From Asterella californica (taxonomy: Eukaryota; Streptophyta; Marchantiopsida; Marchantiales; Aytoniaceae), in assembly GCA_036924285.1 (NCBI GenBank), contig JAYKYS010000009.1, positions 5,456,001-5,520,000 of the forward strand: a DNA stretch of 64,000 bases. The letters run 5' to 3'. This document shows, piece after piece, positions 1 through 11,467 of this stretch. A program made the translations under genes and the position numbers. Below the pieces are notes generated by a model, which saw only the letters and a program-made list of their open reading frames with translations, made no database searches and was not told the origin of the DNA. Within the stretch, counting starts at the first letter, position 1; the number at the start of each line of letters is the position of its first letter.

Positions 1-1237
1 TTCTTTTTCTTGACAATCATAATGGGTGAAATCCATTCTGAGTTCTCCACCTCATAGATGAAACTCGCCTCCTTCAACTTGTCTATCTCTCCTTGATCAT
101 CATTGCTGTTGTAAGATCGACCCTTCTATGCTTCTAACGAACTGATCTTGCGCTCTCCACCAATTAGATTCGATGAGTCTCTAGAGTCACCTCCTTCAAA
201 TCCTTGTAACTGAAAGCAAACACATGGATATATTTCAGAAATATATCTAAGAATCTACTTTTCTCATCTTGAGTGACATTGATATCAAACTTTAGGGTAG
301 AGAGTCTTCTCACGATCTCCGCCCCACTCAACCTTTCTTTGTCAGGGTCTTTCTCCACTGTTGATCGAGGCAACAAGTCAATAGCACTAAGCTGATGTAA
401 TGATTCATCTCGATCAAATCCTTCGTCTTCATACGAGGATTCTTGATCGTAAGAATCTCTAGTATTTGCTTCAGAGATACTCTGATCATCCTTCATATCA
501 GATTCCCAATAGTCACTAGTGGGTCTATCAGAGTCAAAAGTCACAACTGCAACACCCGAGAGAAATACTATCACTCTATGATATCTATACCCAATCCGTG
601 AGTGTCTCTTGTGCCACTTATCAGTCGTGCGCACAACTCTCAACCAAGGTCTACCTAGGAGCAAATCATAACTAGAGTCCTTTAACACTTGAAAGGACAT
701 CAATGTTTGAACTCCCATCACAAACACAACCACCTTCTCTAACACACCAAGAGGTCTTACCCGTTGCTTGTTAGCCATTCCCACGACAATGCTAGCCGGA
801 CGAGTTGGTTCCATCCCCAACTTCTTCATCAACCTCTCCGATGTGACATTTACAGCCGACCCTCCATCCACCAACACGTCAAAGACGTAGTGACCATTCA
901 ATTGGACTTCAATCTTTGAAGTCCTAGTGCATATCTCTAAAGCATGCACATCCACCACACCAACTCCCACAAATTTCGATGTCTTGCTCTTGGGTTTCTT
1001 CTTTTTGTTTATCTTAGAACTCAATTTTCCTCTGAGTTTCTTTCGTAAATTGAGATTAAGTGCTATCAGTTGTCCAATAGTGATATTGGCTTTTTGAGCA
1101 CCCACATCTTCAACCACATCATATCGCGCTTGGGAAGATGAAATGGTGAAATCTGCCATCTCTAACTTCCTTCTTGGCTCTCTTGGTGCACTCGAAATAA
1201 TATTCGAGCGAGTACTTCTACTTGGTGACTCCTCCAT
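1..1237 (-). pseudogene. Retropepsin and start of reverse transcriptase (element 0 pol)
   Basis: The open frame at 164-1237 has a retropepsin-like core: FDVLVDGGSAVNV, where D-G-G-S stands for the usual D-T/S-G-A, then SYDLLLGRPWL, the typical protease C-terminal signature. It is followed by an acidic linker and YKDLKEVTLETHRI, a sequence that normally leads into RT. After a stop, a different frame at 1-100 reads EVENSEWISPIMIVKKK, the N-terminal edge of RT. The Gly in the second position of the active triplet is unusual, but I have seen such variants in plant elements. The protein would cut the Gag-Pol precursor. It is truncated by the window edge and frameshifted. Confidence 0.7.
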
Positions 1238-1408
1238 GAAAACTAGTTTATCAAAAAAATCAAATTCGTTTTCTTTCTTGAGCTAAAAGCTCCACCAATG
1301 CATGAGATGAGTTCGAGCTCTCTCCCTTCTCATAGATGAGATCTCATACTACATCGATAGTAATCACTCCTTTGTCTCGTGCTTGTGATGGATTTCCTCC
1401 ACCAACAT

Positions 1409-2380
1409 TCATTTTGACAGCTTTAGCACCTCTTGCTCCGTTGTTAGGACAGTTTCGTTGGAAATGAGAACCTCTACAAGTCCATCCTGTGATTCCTTCG
1501 AAATTACCTTAGTTGCTTTCAAAGTTACCTTGATTTCCTCGGTTGAGATTGTTGTCTTAACCTCTTTGACCTCCTCTCCACTTTTGTTCTTCCATTCTCG
1601 TGACTGCACCACGTTTATCTTGAGATCCGCAAGAGTGTCGGCGATGTTCTTCAACTCAACATGGAAATCAAAGGTAGCAGTAGACATCGTTGTAGGGACA
1701 AATGATCTTGGTACCACCGTTGGAGTAGGAGCTGACGTTAAAGCGATTATCAATTGTGAGGGTGCAGATGCTATCATTGTGGTTAAACCAATAGTCGGAG
1801 TCGACACCAGAGCGACATGATGAGGTTGGATGATATTCCTTTCATCCAAACTCTCTTCCATATTTATCGCGATCTTGATGACCTCCGTTTTGGTTGCTGA
1901 CTTCTCGTACCTCACTTTGGTTCGAATTGAAGATCTCAATTCTCCCACCAAGTTCTTGGTCAGCACTGCTCTAATCCCCGTTATCATTAGCTCCACGTTG
2001 TCTCCATTATTTCATAGAACCGTTCGAAACCGTTGCTCCAACTTCCCCACCCGAACTTTCTCGTTGTCCCGTTGCTTCAAATGAGTAAGCTCCACCATGA
2101 GATTGTCATAACTTTCTTCTGGAAGAAACTCTTCGATGAGTGCGTTACTCAACGTCTCTCATGTGTCTTCAACTGCACCAGGTGTATTGTTCTTCACTCG
2201 GTCTTCATACCACGTAAGAACAAAGTCTTCTAAAAACTCTGGCAGTAATAACACTCATTCTTCTTTCCTTCTCACGTTGTTTCCGATGCAACCCTTTTTG
2301 AAGTCTCGAATAAACGGTTCTACATCTTCATTATCCTTCCCATGAAACACTTATAGCTTTCTCATCTTGTAACTACTCTT
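1409..2380 (-). pseudogene. Gag capsid region with CCHC knuckle (element 0)
   Basis: From about 2370 down to 1800 the minus strand, read across at least two frame changes, resembles the retrotransposon gag domain, with segments such as EPFIRDFKKG, EDFVLTWYEDRVKN and ALIEEFLPEESYDNL. The longest intact frame is 1409-1996. In another frame at about 1500-1400 there is CRGSHFQRNC, a degenerate nucleic-acid-binding knuckle, followed by a basic stretch. Order and spacing to the protease at 1237 fit Gag-Pol. The frame is broken, so no complete Gag can be made. Confidence 0.6.
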
Positions 2381-2655
2381 TATACTCTTCTAATCGTCGT
2401 GCAATAATTACTCGCTAAAAGAGTACGAACATCATCAATTCCATTCGCGAATAATCTATCATAAGTAAAATAAAAGAAAATGATTGTAACAACACCTCTT
2501 ATGCCACCTCTTCTCCCAAAGTAATCATGAGCATGAGTCGCATCACCGTCTTCTCTATCATTCGAATGACGATCTCCATCACAACTCAGTCGAGTCCTCT
2601 TTTGAAGTCTACAACTTCTCCGTCTCATCTCTTTGAGTCTCGTCCGACTTCTCGA

Positions 2656-3069
2656 CTACTGACGTAAGTAGGGCGGCCACATTGACGCACTTGTGTCCTC
2701 TTGATAGATCACCCACTCCGCAATTTGGACAAGGATCTTTCCTAGAAGATGAATCGGCGGTGGTGACGATGGACCCACTCGAAGACTTAACTCAATAAAC
2801 TCTCGTTTTCCTTTAGCTCTCTCGGTTCTGATTCTAGTTGGACAATTCACTACTTTATGTCCCAACCTTCTACAAAAATAACACCACAAGTCGGTTTCTA
2901 CTCTTCTCCTCGGAGATTCTACTTGAGATTTTGTACTAGTGTTCTCAAACTCAACGGTAATCTCTTTCGAGCTCTCTCCGACACTTACTATGACATCTAA
3001 ACCTTGAGGAAGGTTTCTAAGTCTAACTTTCCAATATTTTGAACTTCCACTCATGTTGCGCCTTCTCAA
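2656..3069 (-). pseudogene. Separate ORF with a CCHC zinc knuckle, upstream of gag
   Basis: A 137-residue frame with a clean CCHC knuckle, CYFCRRLGHKVVNC (C-x2-C-x4-H-x4-C), followed by a basic Arg/Lys-rich stretch. The knuckle normally follows the capsid, but here it lies upstream of the capsid-like region on the same strand. It may be the relic of a second inserted gag, a shuffled piece, or a lineage-specific extra ORF. I do not recognise the rest. Confidence 0.4.
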
Positions 3070-4695
3070 CCATTAAGTGGACAAATATCTTTGAGGAAAA
3101 TAATTCTACATCACTTTCTTACTCTTTCGAGCTTTATACTAAAAATCATGTATTATACATGTTATACACGAAATAAAATCCAATTTAAGAGTCTAAGATA
3201 ATATCATCATGACCATCGTCTGTACTAATCCTAGCAGACATCTTGAAGTCACTCTTGTAAGGATCACATTCTACTTCACCAGGAGCATTAGTGACCTCCA
3301 TAATTAATGATGTTTTCAACTCAATCTTCTTCATATCTGCGCCAATGCTCGCAAAAGCTTCTTGATATAGAGCAAAAAAGGCACCCCAACTGCAATAGAT
3401 GAGTGTTCGTAACTCCTCTATACTTTGGCTTCTCTGTCTCCGTTCGAACTCCCAAACGTCTCTTTTTCAACCCGGCACTCGAACTGGATTCTCCATGAAG
3501 TATCTTCAAGATCTCTTGTATGCCGAAACGTATATCTCTTAGTCGGTAAGAGATCTCTCTAAGATTTTGGTGGTCTCCAGTAGCTCAACCTCCAAGCTAC
3601 TAACTCATGAAGTTTCAACAGAAATTTCCTTAATCAGAAGAGATGGTGTTGACTGTATAAATTTTCAGAGAACTAAAATTTGTATATTTTCACTTCCCTC
3701 ATGGTTGTCAACCCCCTCCACTTTGAAAAATTCTATCTCTTTCTCTAGACATCATCTTCTCATGATTTGTTTTTCCTCTAATAGCTTATCAGCCAAACTG
3801 AAATAGTGGAAATTTTCACATGAAAATAAAATTCATAGAAAAACTGACAATGAATGTAAAAATTTTCCAGAAAGCAGAATTCTTCAACTCTCGTGAATAA
3901 ACCCCCTCAACTTTGAAAATTCATAACTCCCTCTCTATACCACTTTTTCTCATGATTTCTTTTGTCCTAAATAGATTATTAGCCAATCTAGAATACTGGA
4001 AAGTATCACAAGAAAATAAAAATCACAGAAAATCTGACAGAGACTGTACAAATTTTCCGAAGAGATGAATTCTTAAACTCTGAAATTCTTCTCCTCTAAT
4101 AACTTCTCTCTTCTCCTTTCTCTACAACTCTTGTTTCATTCCCTTTCAACTCTCCTCAAACACTTTCTGAGTGAACAAGATGTAAAGAATGATCTCGTAC
4201 GCGTCATAGATCAATACGAGGTACACGAAAGATTTTAGCGTTGCTAACATCGCGTTAGCTCTCTCTCCTCCCAATGTTCTCTTCATGTGCTCCTTCATGT
4301 GCTCTTTTTGTCGAATATATAATTAAACTCTAAACATCTTTCAAGGATCCTTCAAGTGAGGTCCCTACAACAAAACAAAAAATATAAACCCTATGCGGTC
4401 CTATGGATCAACTATCCCCCCCCCATCTCTCAACCTCCACGATCGTCATCGATGAATCTGCACATGTCGGACATGTCCCTCACTCAAGGGTCACCATTGA
4501 TGGTTTTGATGGAAGCACACCATGAACTTGAAGGAAAAAATGCTAAGTTCACTCATTCATACACCCATAAACTCATCAACTAAAATTCTCCATAAACTCA
4601 TCAACTAAAATCCTCCATTCTAACGACGTCTCTCAAGTTCTCACATGCTAAAATATCACACACTCTCTATATTACTCAAGTTGTCATTACGACGA
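3070..4695. other. Gene-free stretch, probable 5' LTR or leader of element 0
   Basis: No coding signal. The stretch contains the tandem duplication described separately. It should include the 5' LTR of element 0, but no second LTR copy is available to delimit it. At about 4.70 kb it joins the PHD-tail remnant in the opposite orientation. Confidence 0.4.
3705..4085. repeat. Imperfect tandem duplication, period about 190 bp
   Basis: Two diverged copies lie head to tail. One starts near 3709 (accccctccactttgaaaa) and the other near 3900 (accccctcaactttgaaaa). Both continue through matching blocks around ctcatgattt, then 'gaaaataaaa' and 'ctgaca'. Confidence 0.7.
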
Positions 4696-4697
4696 TG

Positions 4698-5176
4698 TGA
4701 AAATGACGATGTATCGTTCATCCAAGCTTAGCAATTATATGCGCGTGCTTGAGGTGTATGTTGTGTGGGTCTGCTGGTGGAGCAGCCCGTATGTTGGTGC
4801 GTGATGGTTGTTCGAGAGGTTGACACATGTCATGTTTGACTCCACCTCTCAGTATCGTTCTTATTGGACGGTGGGTTTGTCCTCGATGTATATAGCAAGT
4901 ATAGCCGATTAGATCTTTACATGGTATAGATTGTAAACATGCGACTAACGATGGAGCGATGTAGCATCCGGTCTCTTGATCCTTGCACCCATGAAGGTGT
5001 ATATCGCGTAGTTGAGATATGGGATTATCTGGAGTTAGAGAGAGCTAACTGTCAATTAAGGAGACGATCGTGGTACACTTGTGTATGTGTATCAGATTGT
5101 CCATGTATTATGTGTATGTGTGATGTATCTCTGACAGCGATGTATGTTGTGTAGCGATGTGTATGTGCACGAAAGC
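4698..5176 (+). pseudogene. PHD-finger tail of a DNMT-type Ty3 element (remnant A, 3' end of pol)
   Basis: This stretch matches, in opposite orientation, the 3' end of pol of the methyltransferase-bearing element (33074-33560). Reading through one missense and one stop it gives CMLCGSAGGAARMLV, then DGCSRG, HMSC, LTPP, and after a frame change GRWVCPRC. That is a C4-H-C3 PHD pattern with the usual CxPPL and W-x-C-x2-C ending. The last frame (4939-5154) ends at YTCVCV and runs into a GT-rich 3' untranslated stretch at 5071-5172. It is a decayed fragment. It helps infer the PHD consensus, because this copy keeps the W and final Cys pair that are broken in the long element. Confidence 0.75.
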
Positions 5177-5435
5177 TGTCACGTCAGTTTGGCACCCCGG
5201 CTAGGTTGATCGAGTGTGGAGTGACGAATCCCGGTAGGACCGTTAGTATCGTTAGGGCAAGTTGGTGGGATAGTCCACTAAGGGTATACTTCGCAGGTAG
5301 GGCTTGGAGGCTTGAGTTCTTCGAGTTGAGCCTTCAAGCTCCTGGTTATGGTGGATAGTCTAAGTGAGTGCAATCTAGATTCTCGACAAGCACACAGTGG
5401 ATATGGCTCAACTTTAGAGATAGTTTAGTGCCCGT
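5177..5435 (+). repeat. LTR-like head of remnant A, starting TGTCACG
   Basis: Begins TGTCACGTCAGTTTGG and aligns for about 250 bp to the 5' terminus of the DNMT element at 48143 (minus strand, TGTCACGCCAGTTTGG). A shared internal landmark is the run ending in a variant of ttcaagctcctggttatgg. It is interrupted at 5435 by E1 and E2 and seems to resume at 19824. Confidence 0.7.
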
Positions 5436-7241
5436 TGTCGTGTCATGGACCGGCTCCTACATGAAATTCAAACTTCGATGCTTGTCGCTCCAAAGACACT
5501 CATGAGAAAGCAAGCTAGACCTCAGCTTACGAGTTTTTGGTACAATTTCGGATCTCCACTTTCATCGCATCGATGGGTAGAGCTCATTGTCAGCTCTCCA
5601 TAGGCACTTCGTTTACTTCGTTTGGACGCCTAGTGCGGAAGTTACATGACTCAAAAGATGGGTAAAACAAGCTAGGCCTCAGCTTACGGGCTTTTGGCAC
5701 AACTTCAGATCTTCACTTTCATCGCATCGATGTGTAGAGCTCGTTATCAGCTCTCCATAGGCACTTTGTCTACTTCATTTGGACGCTTAGTGGAGAAGTT
5801 ACGTGATTCGAAAGATGGAAAAATCAAGCTGAGCTCTAGTTTACTTGCTAATTGGATATTTGCATCTCCAAGCGCTATACTAAGGACTCAAGGGGTCTTC
5901 TTCTTCATTATTGGAGAAAATTGGTACGTACTGTGACTGACATAAGGGGGCTGTTTAACGGGTCAACTTGTTTCTACGATCTGTCGGTGGACGTTTTGGA
6001 GAATTGGGAAGTCCAGTGGATGCGCGCAAGGTGTCATTGGGTTTTGTGCAAGCTACGTGTGGGTTAAGACGGTTCTTGAAGAGACGGATCGGGGGTTGTT
6101 CTGGGAGAAATTGAGACGCAAGGAGAGGATTTTGGGGAGCTTCAGTGACCTATGAAGGAGAGTTGGACCGTTCGAGCCGTTCCGGAGTCCAAACTTGCTA
6201 TCCTTGGATCCATCGCGATTATAACAACGATTTCTTCATGAAATTGAAGATGATACCAAGTTTCATTGGGCGGTTTGGGAGTTCTGAGTGAAATTGGCTC
6301 GCAAGGAAGCGCTTACGTCAGGTTTTTAATCGCCTGTAACCTGAGATTGGGTTATTCTTCGCGATCGGTGAGCCAAGCTCTTCGTTCTTGGTGCCTACGT
6401 GATCAAGGAGTCTTCATCTAAGCATAGAAGAAGATAGTATGTGGATTGGGTTGTTGGTTTGGGTGTGGTGAGCAAGTTTGAGCCATAGGGAGTCGATTTA
6501 CGTCAGTTTTTTGTATTCTACGACCAAATTTCTTGCGTGGTTTTGCGAGGGGAACTCCAAACGACTTGTTTGGAGTCTCGTTGGGTCCATGATAGCTAGA
6601 TCTACCAGCCTGAGCAAAAATATATCAATCAAGCGATCCGTTTGAGCGATGTGTGCGGTTTTAAGCCGTACGAAGGAGTTTTAGAAGGATTTGTCATCTA
6701 TGACAGAAAACCGACGATATCTCGACTGTTGGGAGTCGGATCTGAAGGTTTTCTGGACCAACGGAGTCAGGGAAGAAGACCCTATCGACATCTGAAGACT
6801 GTTTGACGAAAAGAGGAAGTTCTCAGATAGGTCTTTTTCAATTCTTTCGCTACGTTTTTCATCTTTTGGAGCTCGTTAGAGATCTAGTTGGCTATATACA
6901 GCTTGTGGTAGCTAGCTTTGGCTAAGAGCTTGTACATTTGTTAGCAAATGAAAGTTTCTCTTGCTTTAAGCTACGCTTCGATGGTTTTGGGTCATGATTG
7001 AGATTCAAGGGTTCGTTTTAGGGACTTTGAAGCAGATTACATACCGCTCTGGTATGTTTCTCAGTTTTGTGTTCTTAAGAAGAAAGAACCGGTTGGTACA
7101 TACATTTGGAGTTGGTATATATTGCAACATTCGTTTTCGTGGTTGTTTTTCTTTGTCTTGTCTCTGTCCAGCACACAACATCTCCACAGCCAGGAACCTC
7201 ACGTTTTCTTGGACATCCTTCATGCAATATCTGACTCGATG
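5436..7241 (+). repeat. E1 5' LTR
   Basis: Starts TGTCGTGTCATGGACC and ends near TGACTCGATG, about 1.8 kb. It matches 9598-11463 along its length, although short indels are frequent. It contains a tandem pair of about 158 bp (5512 onward and 5669 onward). Several ORFs of 70-130 codons inside it are not coding by any signal I can see. Confidence 0.85.
5505..5830 (+). repeat. Tandem pair of about 158 bp inside the E1 LTR
   Basis: The block starting caagctagacctcagctta (5512) recurs as caagctaggcctcagctta (5669), with matching text through the Cys/Ser-like 'catcgcatcgatg' and 'gctctccataggcac' segments. The same pair is present in the 3' LTR (9671 and 9829), so the duplication predates the insertion. 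Confidence 0.8.
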
Positions 7242-7244
7242 TGG

Positions 7245-7262
7245 TGGTGAACTCGACGTGAA
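7245..7262 (+). promoter_or_regulatory. Primer binding site of E1
   Basis: TGGTGAACTCGACGTGAA lies 3 nt after the LTR end. It starts with TGG, as expected for pairing with the CCA end of a tRNA. E2 has TGGTGAACTCGGCGTGAA at the same place. It is not the common initiator-Met site, and I could not assign the tRNA. Confidence 0.65.
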
Positions 7263-7429
7263 GGTTCGGGGTGGAGATTTCTGTGTTGGAACTTGGAAGA
7301 GGAGATCAACCATCATGAACGAGGATGAAGATGGATACTGTCGTTTGAGAGGATGTTGCGGACCTGGGATGATGAATATGTAGAAGGTTGAGATCATGGG
7401 AGGATGGGAGGATAGAACGAGCTATGACT

Positions 7430-8995
7430 ATGGACAGGATGAAAGGATCAGGGGGATACCAATTGGATGCAGCAACTGCACGTTTGTTTCAAGCCTTCAC
7501 TTTGTTTTTGCGACAAAAACAAGGGAACCAACAAAAGGAGACTTTGAGGACGAAAGCGCTTCGAAGAGTGATCGACAAGCTCGATATGTTTGATGGGGAA
7601 GACATCTCAAAGTACTTGAGATGTTACAAGACGGAGATGGATTTGGATCAAGTATCGGAGAAGGAGATGATCGAGACATTAGAACTCGCTGCGATGCTTG
7701 AGATAAGGGAGCATGTGAAGGGTCGAACAAAGCGTTTTGGGAGGAACTGGGATACATTTTCACATGCGCTGATGGAGGAATATTTCTTGAGAAACTCATA
7801 TCGAGTAACCAAGAAATCATTTTTTGAAATGGATCAACCGATCCAACAAAGGTTTACATCCTACAGAGCTATTAGATGAGTTTGAGAGACAATTCTCTCA
7901 ACTATCTCGGGTGGAGAAGCTAACTTTGGAGACCTACAAGACAAAGCTGTTTCTTCAAGCTACGGATGAACCATGGCAAGAGTGGTTGGAGCTTCTTCTG
8001 GAGGATGAGGAGGAAGAAGAAGGGTTGACAAAGAATTGGGAGGTTGTGCATGAAGCGGTTGAACTTCTTGTCGGGAGACATACAAGGGAAGGGTTACAAG
8101 GTCGACACCTCTATCGCTGACTACCACACCAGTTCGGGTAGTATATGAAGTTCAACCTCCAATTGTGGTTGTAGTGAAGAAGGATCCAACCATCAAGAAC
8201 CTACAGCAAAAGATGCGAGATCTACAAGCTAAAGTTACTAGGTTGGAAGATAAAGGATCGTTGACCAAGACTGTGGTTGTACCAGCTTGGTTACATCAGT
8301 GCGTGTGGTGTGATGATACAGATCATCAACAGGACGATTACATCGACTTTGCAGAGTATTTGCAACGAGAGGTTATTTCTTGGGAGGATGAAAATGTTGG
8401 GTTCAAAAATACATGTACTCTCCTTCAAGCCAACGCTGATAAAGGAGGGATGAAGAAGTTTGTGGATGATTACTTTGCGACACATGCAATTGTAGCTATC
8501 GAAGCTACAAGTTATGGTGCTAAGGTGGAGGAGATTGAGCATGATCTCCGTATGGATGATTCGGATGAGCATGTGGATCCAGATGAGCTCAAGTTGGATA
8601 TTGCTTCCACAATGCAGAGCGAGAAGAAGGGACAAGAAGAGACTTCTTCAGGGAAGCAAGCTGAGTAGGATAAGGTTCAACCTGAAACTATTCTTCCTGA
8701 ATTGGCAATGGAGGACGATTCTTCACAGCCGGAGGAGATGGTTGGGGTGCAAACAATGGACATGCTTGATATGGTTGCAGACATACAACAACAAGATATT
8801 GGTATAACGATGGATGTGAAGGGAGGTAGGGAGGAGCGGATCCGAGATGCCAAGGTTAAATTCATTTCACGGGAGGTCTTGGATGCAGTTACAAAGGAAA
8901 TCCATGATGTCATCATTGGCATCATTAAGGACAGACATGCTGAAGGTGAAGGAGAATGGACAGACAATCTCGAGGCTACGAGAATAAGACGATGA
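7430..8995 (+). pseudogene. Gag of E1, frameshifted
   Basis: From ATG at about 7430 the product starts MKGSGGYQLDAATARLFQAF and is homologous over its length to E2 Gag (QLDAATMKMFQAF). Shared blocks include ISKYLRCY/ISKYVRYY and LMEEYF/LKEEYY, plus the later knuckle-like CVWCDDTDH against CIWCDSLDH. The frame shifts near 7850 and again near 8120, and a TAG at about 8666 splits off the end (8702-8995). That end contains IHDVIIGIIKDR, matching FHEVIIDIIKRK in E2. Gag would form the particle and package RNA. The last knuckle Cys is missing here (QQDDYIDF). No protease follows. Confidence 0.75.
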
Positions 8996-9597
8996 GTAAA
9001 GATGACTTACAGGAGAGAAGTCATTGCTGAAGGTGATTGAGGTTGCGAGGATGATGGTTGAAGAAGATATCATTGTATAGCTAGATAATGATGATTGCGA
9101 TTGAGGATTTTGGTTGCAACAATGTGGTTTTTTTTTTCAGAAAACAAAAAAGAAGAGATTGATACGTCCGATGACATGTACAGACTTGAGGTTGAGGATT
9201 ACAATCAAGATATATGGTGATGATTGGGATGACGGGAATGTCTACTACGACACTTGAGTCACAAACCTCGACGGTGAGGTTCTACAAGACGGATGGAAGA
9301 CGTTTCTATGATGTGATGGTTTATTGCTTGTATGTCTTCTAACTCATATTGAAAGATGTAGATATTTATAGGGGGTGATTGGATCAGAGGTTGAAGAAGA
9401 GATGCGATGAGCATGGATCTAGGGGGATCATGATCGAGTTGCAACTTCAAGATGGCGATCAAGTTGCAGACTTGAGGATGAGGTTGATTGAGATGGGAGG
9501 GAGGATGACAAGATGAGAATGAGTGTACGTGCCGGTCCTCTCCTTGGTTGGTATCTCTGATGCATACCGGAGGATGCACAGGTTTGGAAAGGGTGGA
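8996..9597 (+). other. E1 3' leader with polypurine tract
   Basis: About 600 bp without coding signal. It ends in a segment shared with E2: ataccggaggatg, then a purine-rich run and gggtggatg directly before the 3' LTR. E2 has ataccggaggatg...gggggtggatg at 18647-18678. I read this as the polypurine tract used to prime plus-strand synthesis. Confidence 0.6.
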
Positions 9598-11463
9598 TGT
9601 CGTGTCGTGGACCGGCTCCTACATGAAATTCAAACTTCGATGCTTGTCGCTCCAAAGACACTCATGAGAAAGCAAGCTAGGCCTCAGCTTATGGACTTTT
9701 GGCACAATTTTGGATCTCCACTTTCATCGCATCAATGGGTAGAGCTCGTTGTCATTTCTCCATAGGCACTTCGTCTCTCCGTTTGGACGCCTAGTGGAGA
9801 AGTTACGGGACTCGAAAGATGGGTAAAACAAGCTAGACCTCAGCTTATGGGCTTTTGGCACAACTTCGGATCTTCACTTTCATCGCATCGATGGGTAGAG
9901 CTCGTTGTCAGCTCTCCATAGGCACTTCGTCTACTTCATTTGGACGCTTAGTGGAGAAGTTATATGATTCGAAAGATGGAAAAATCAAACTGGGCTATAG
10001 CTTACTTGCTGACTGAGTATTTGTAGCTCCATGCGCTATAGTATGGACGCAAGGGGCCTACTTCCTCATTATTGGAGAAATTTGGTCCGTACTTTGACTG
10101 ACATAAAGGGGATGCTTAAGGAGCCAACTTGTTTCAGCGACATGTCGGTGGACGTTTTGGAGAATTGAGAAATCCAATGCATGCGTGCAAGGTGTCATTG
10201 GGTTCAGATCTATGCATGCTACGTGTGGGTTAAGACGGTTCGTGAAGCGACAGATCGGGGGTTGTGTTCTGAGAGAAATTGAGACACAGAGAGAGGATTT
10301 TGGAAAACTTCAGTGACTTATGAAGGAGAGTTGGACCGTTCGGGCCGTTCCGGAGTCCAAACTTGTTGTCCTTGGATCCATCTGGATCGGAACAACGAGT
10401 TCTTCAGGAAATTGAAGACGATACCAAGTTTCATCGGACGGTTTGGGAGTTTTTAGTGAAATGGACTCGCAATGAAGCACTTGCGTCAAGTTTTTCATCG
10501 TCTGCGTCTTGAGATTGGATTGTTCTTCGCGATCGGTGAGCCAAGCTCTTCGTTCTTGGTGCCTACGCGATCAAGGAGTCTTCATCTACGCATAAGAGAA
10601 GACCGTACGTGGATTGGGTTGTTTGTGTGGGTGTGGTGAGCAAGTTTAAGTCGCAAGGAGTCAATTAACGTCAATTTTTTGTGTTCTGTGATCAAATTTA
10701 TTGCGTGGTTTTGCGAGAGGAACTCCAAACGACTTGTTTGGAGTCTTGTTGGGTTCATGATAGCTAGATCTACCTGCCAGAGAAAAAGGATATCATATCA
10801 AGCGATCCGTTTGAGCGGTGTGTGCGGTTTTAAGCCATAGGGAGGAGTTTTTGAAGGATCGGTCATCTGCGACCGGAAACTGACGATATCTCGGCTGTTG
10901 GGAGTCGGATCTGAAGGTTTTCTGGACCAACGAAGTCAGGAAAGAAGACCCTATCGACATCTGAAGACTGTTTGACGAAAAGAGAAAGTTCTCAGACAGG
11001 TCTTTTTCGGTTCTTTCGCTACGGTTTTTCATCTTTTGGAGTTCGTTAGAGATCTAGTTGGTTATATACAGCTTTCGGTAGCTAGCTTTGGCTAAGAGCT
11101 TGTACATGGATGTGGTTTGGACTTGGGTTTCAATCATGTGATACTGGTGCAGCTCTGTTTGTTAGCAAAGAGAAGTTTCTCTTGCTTTGAATTACGCTTC
11201 GGTGGTTTTGGGTCAGGATTGAGATTTAGGGGTTCGTTTTAGGGGCTTTGAAGCAGAGTATAGACCGCTCTGGTCTGTTTTTCAATTTTGTGTTCTTAGG
11301 AAGAAAGAACCGGCAGTGTACATATATTTGGAGTTGGTATATATTGCAGCATTCATTTTCGTGGTTGTTTTTCTTTATCTTGTCTTTGTTCAGCACACTG
11401 CATCTGCACAGCCAGGAACCTCGCGTTTTCCTGGACCTCCTTCATGCAATATCCGACTCGATA
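9598..11463 (+). repeat. E1 3' LTR
   Basis: Starts TGTCGTGTCGTGGACC and ends CCGACTCGATA, followed by CCGT. About 1.87 kb, aligned with 5436-7241. It has roughly 60 bp near 11105-11165 that are absent from the 5' LTR. Confidence 0.85.
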
Positions 11464-11467
11464 CCGT

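Larger units (their letters stand above)
1..3069 (-). mobile_element. Ty3/Gypsy LTR retrotransposon, cut by the window edge (element 0)
   Basis: Reading the minus strand from about 2.4 kb to position 1 gives gag, a CCHC knuckle, a retropepsin and the first residues of reverse transcriptase (SEWISPIMIVKKK at about 1-45). This is the Ty3/Gypsy order. The rest of pol lies beyond the left edge. Several stops and frameshifts break it, so it is not functional as read. The 5' LTR was not delimited; it should lie between 3.1 and 4.7 kb. Confidence 0.75.
5436..11463 (+). mobile_element. E1: gag-only Ty3-type LTR element, non-autonomous
   Basis: Two LTRs (5436-7241 and 9598-11463) flank a 2.35 kb interior with a primer site, one decayed gag and a polypurine tract. 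There is no protease, RT or integrase, and no space for them. CCGT lies on both sides (5432-5435 and 11464-11467). The primer site and polypurine region are nearly identical to those of E2, and the Gag proteins are homologous. E1 is therefore probably mobilised by an E2-like partner, the arrangement called TR-GAG in plants. Confidence 0.8.
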
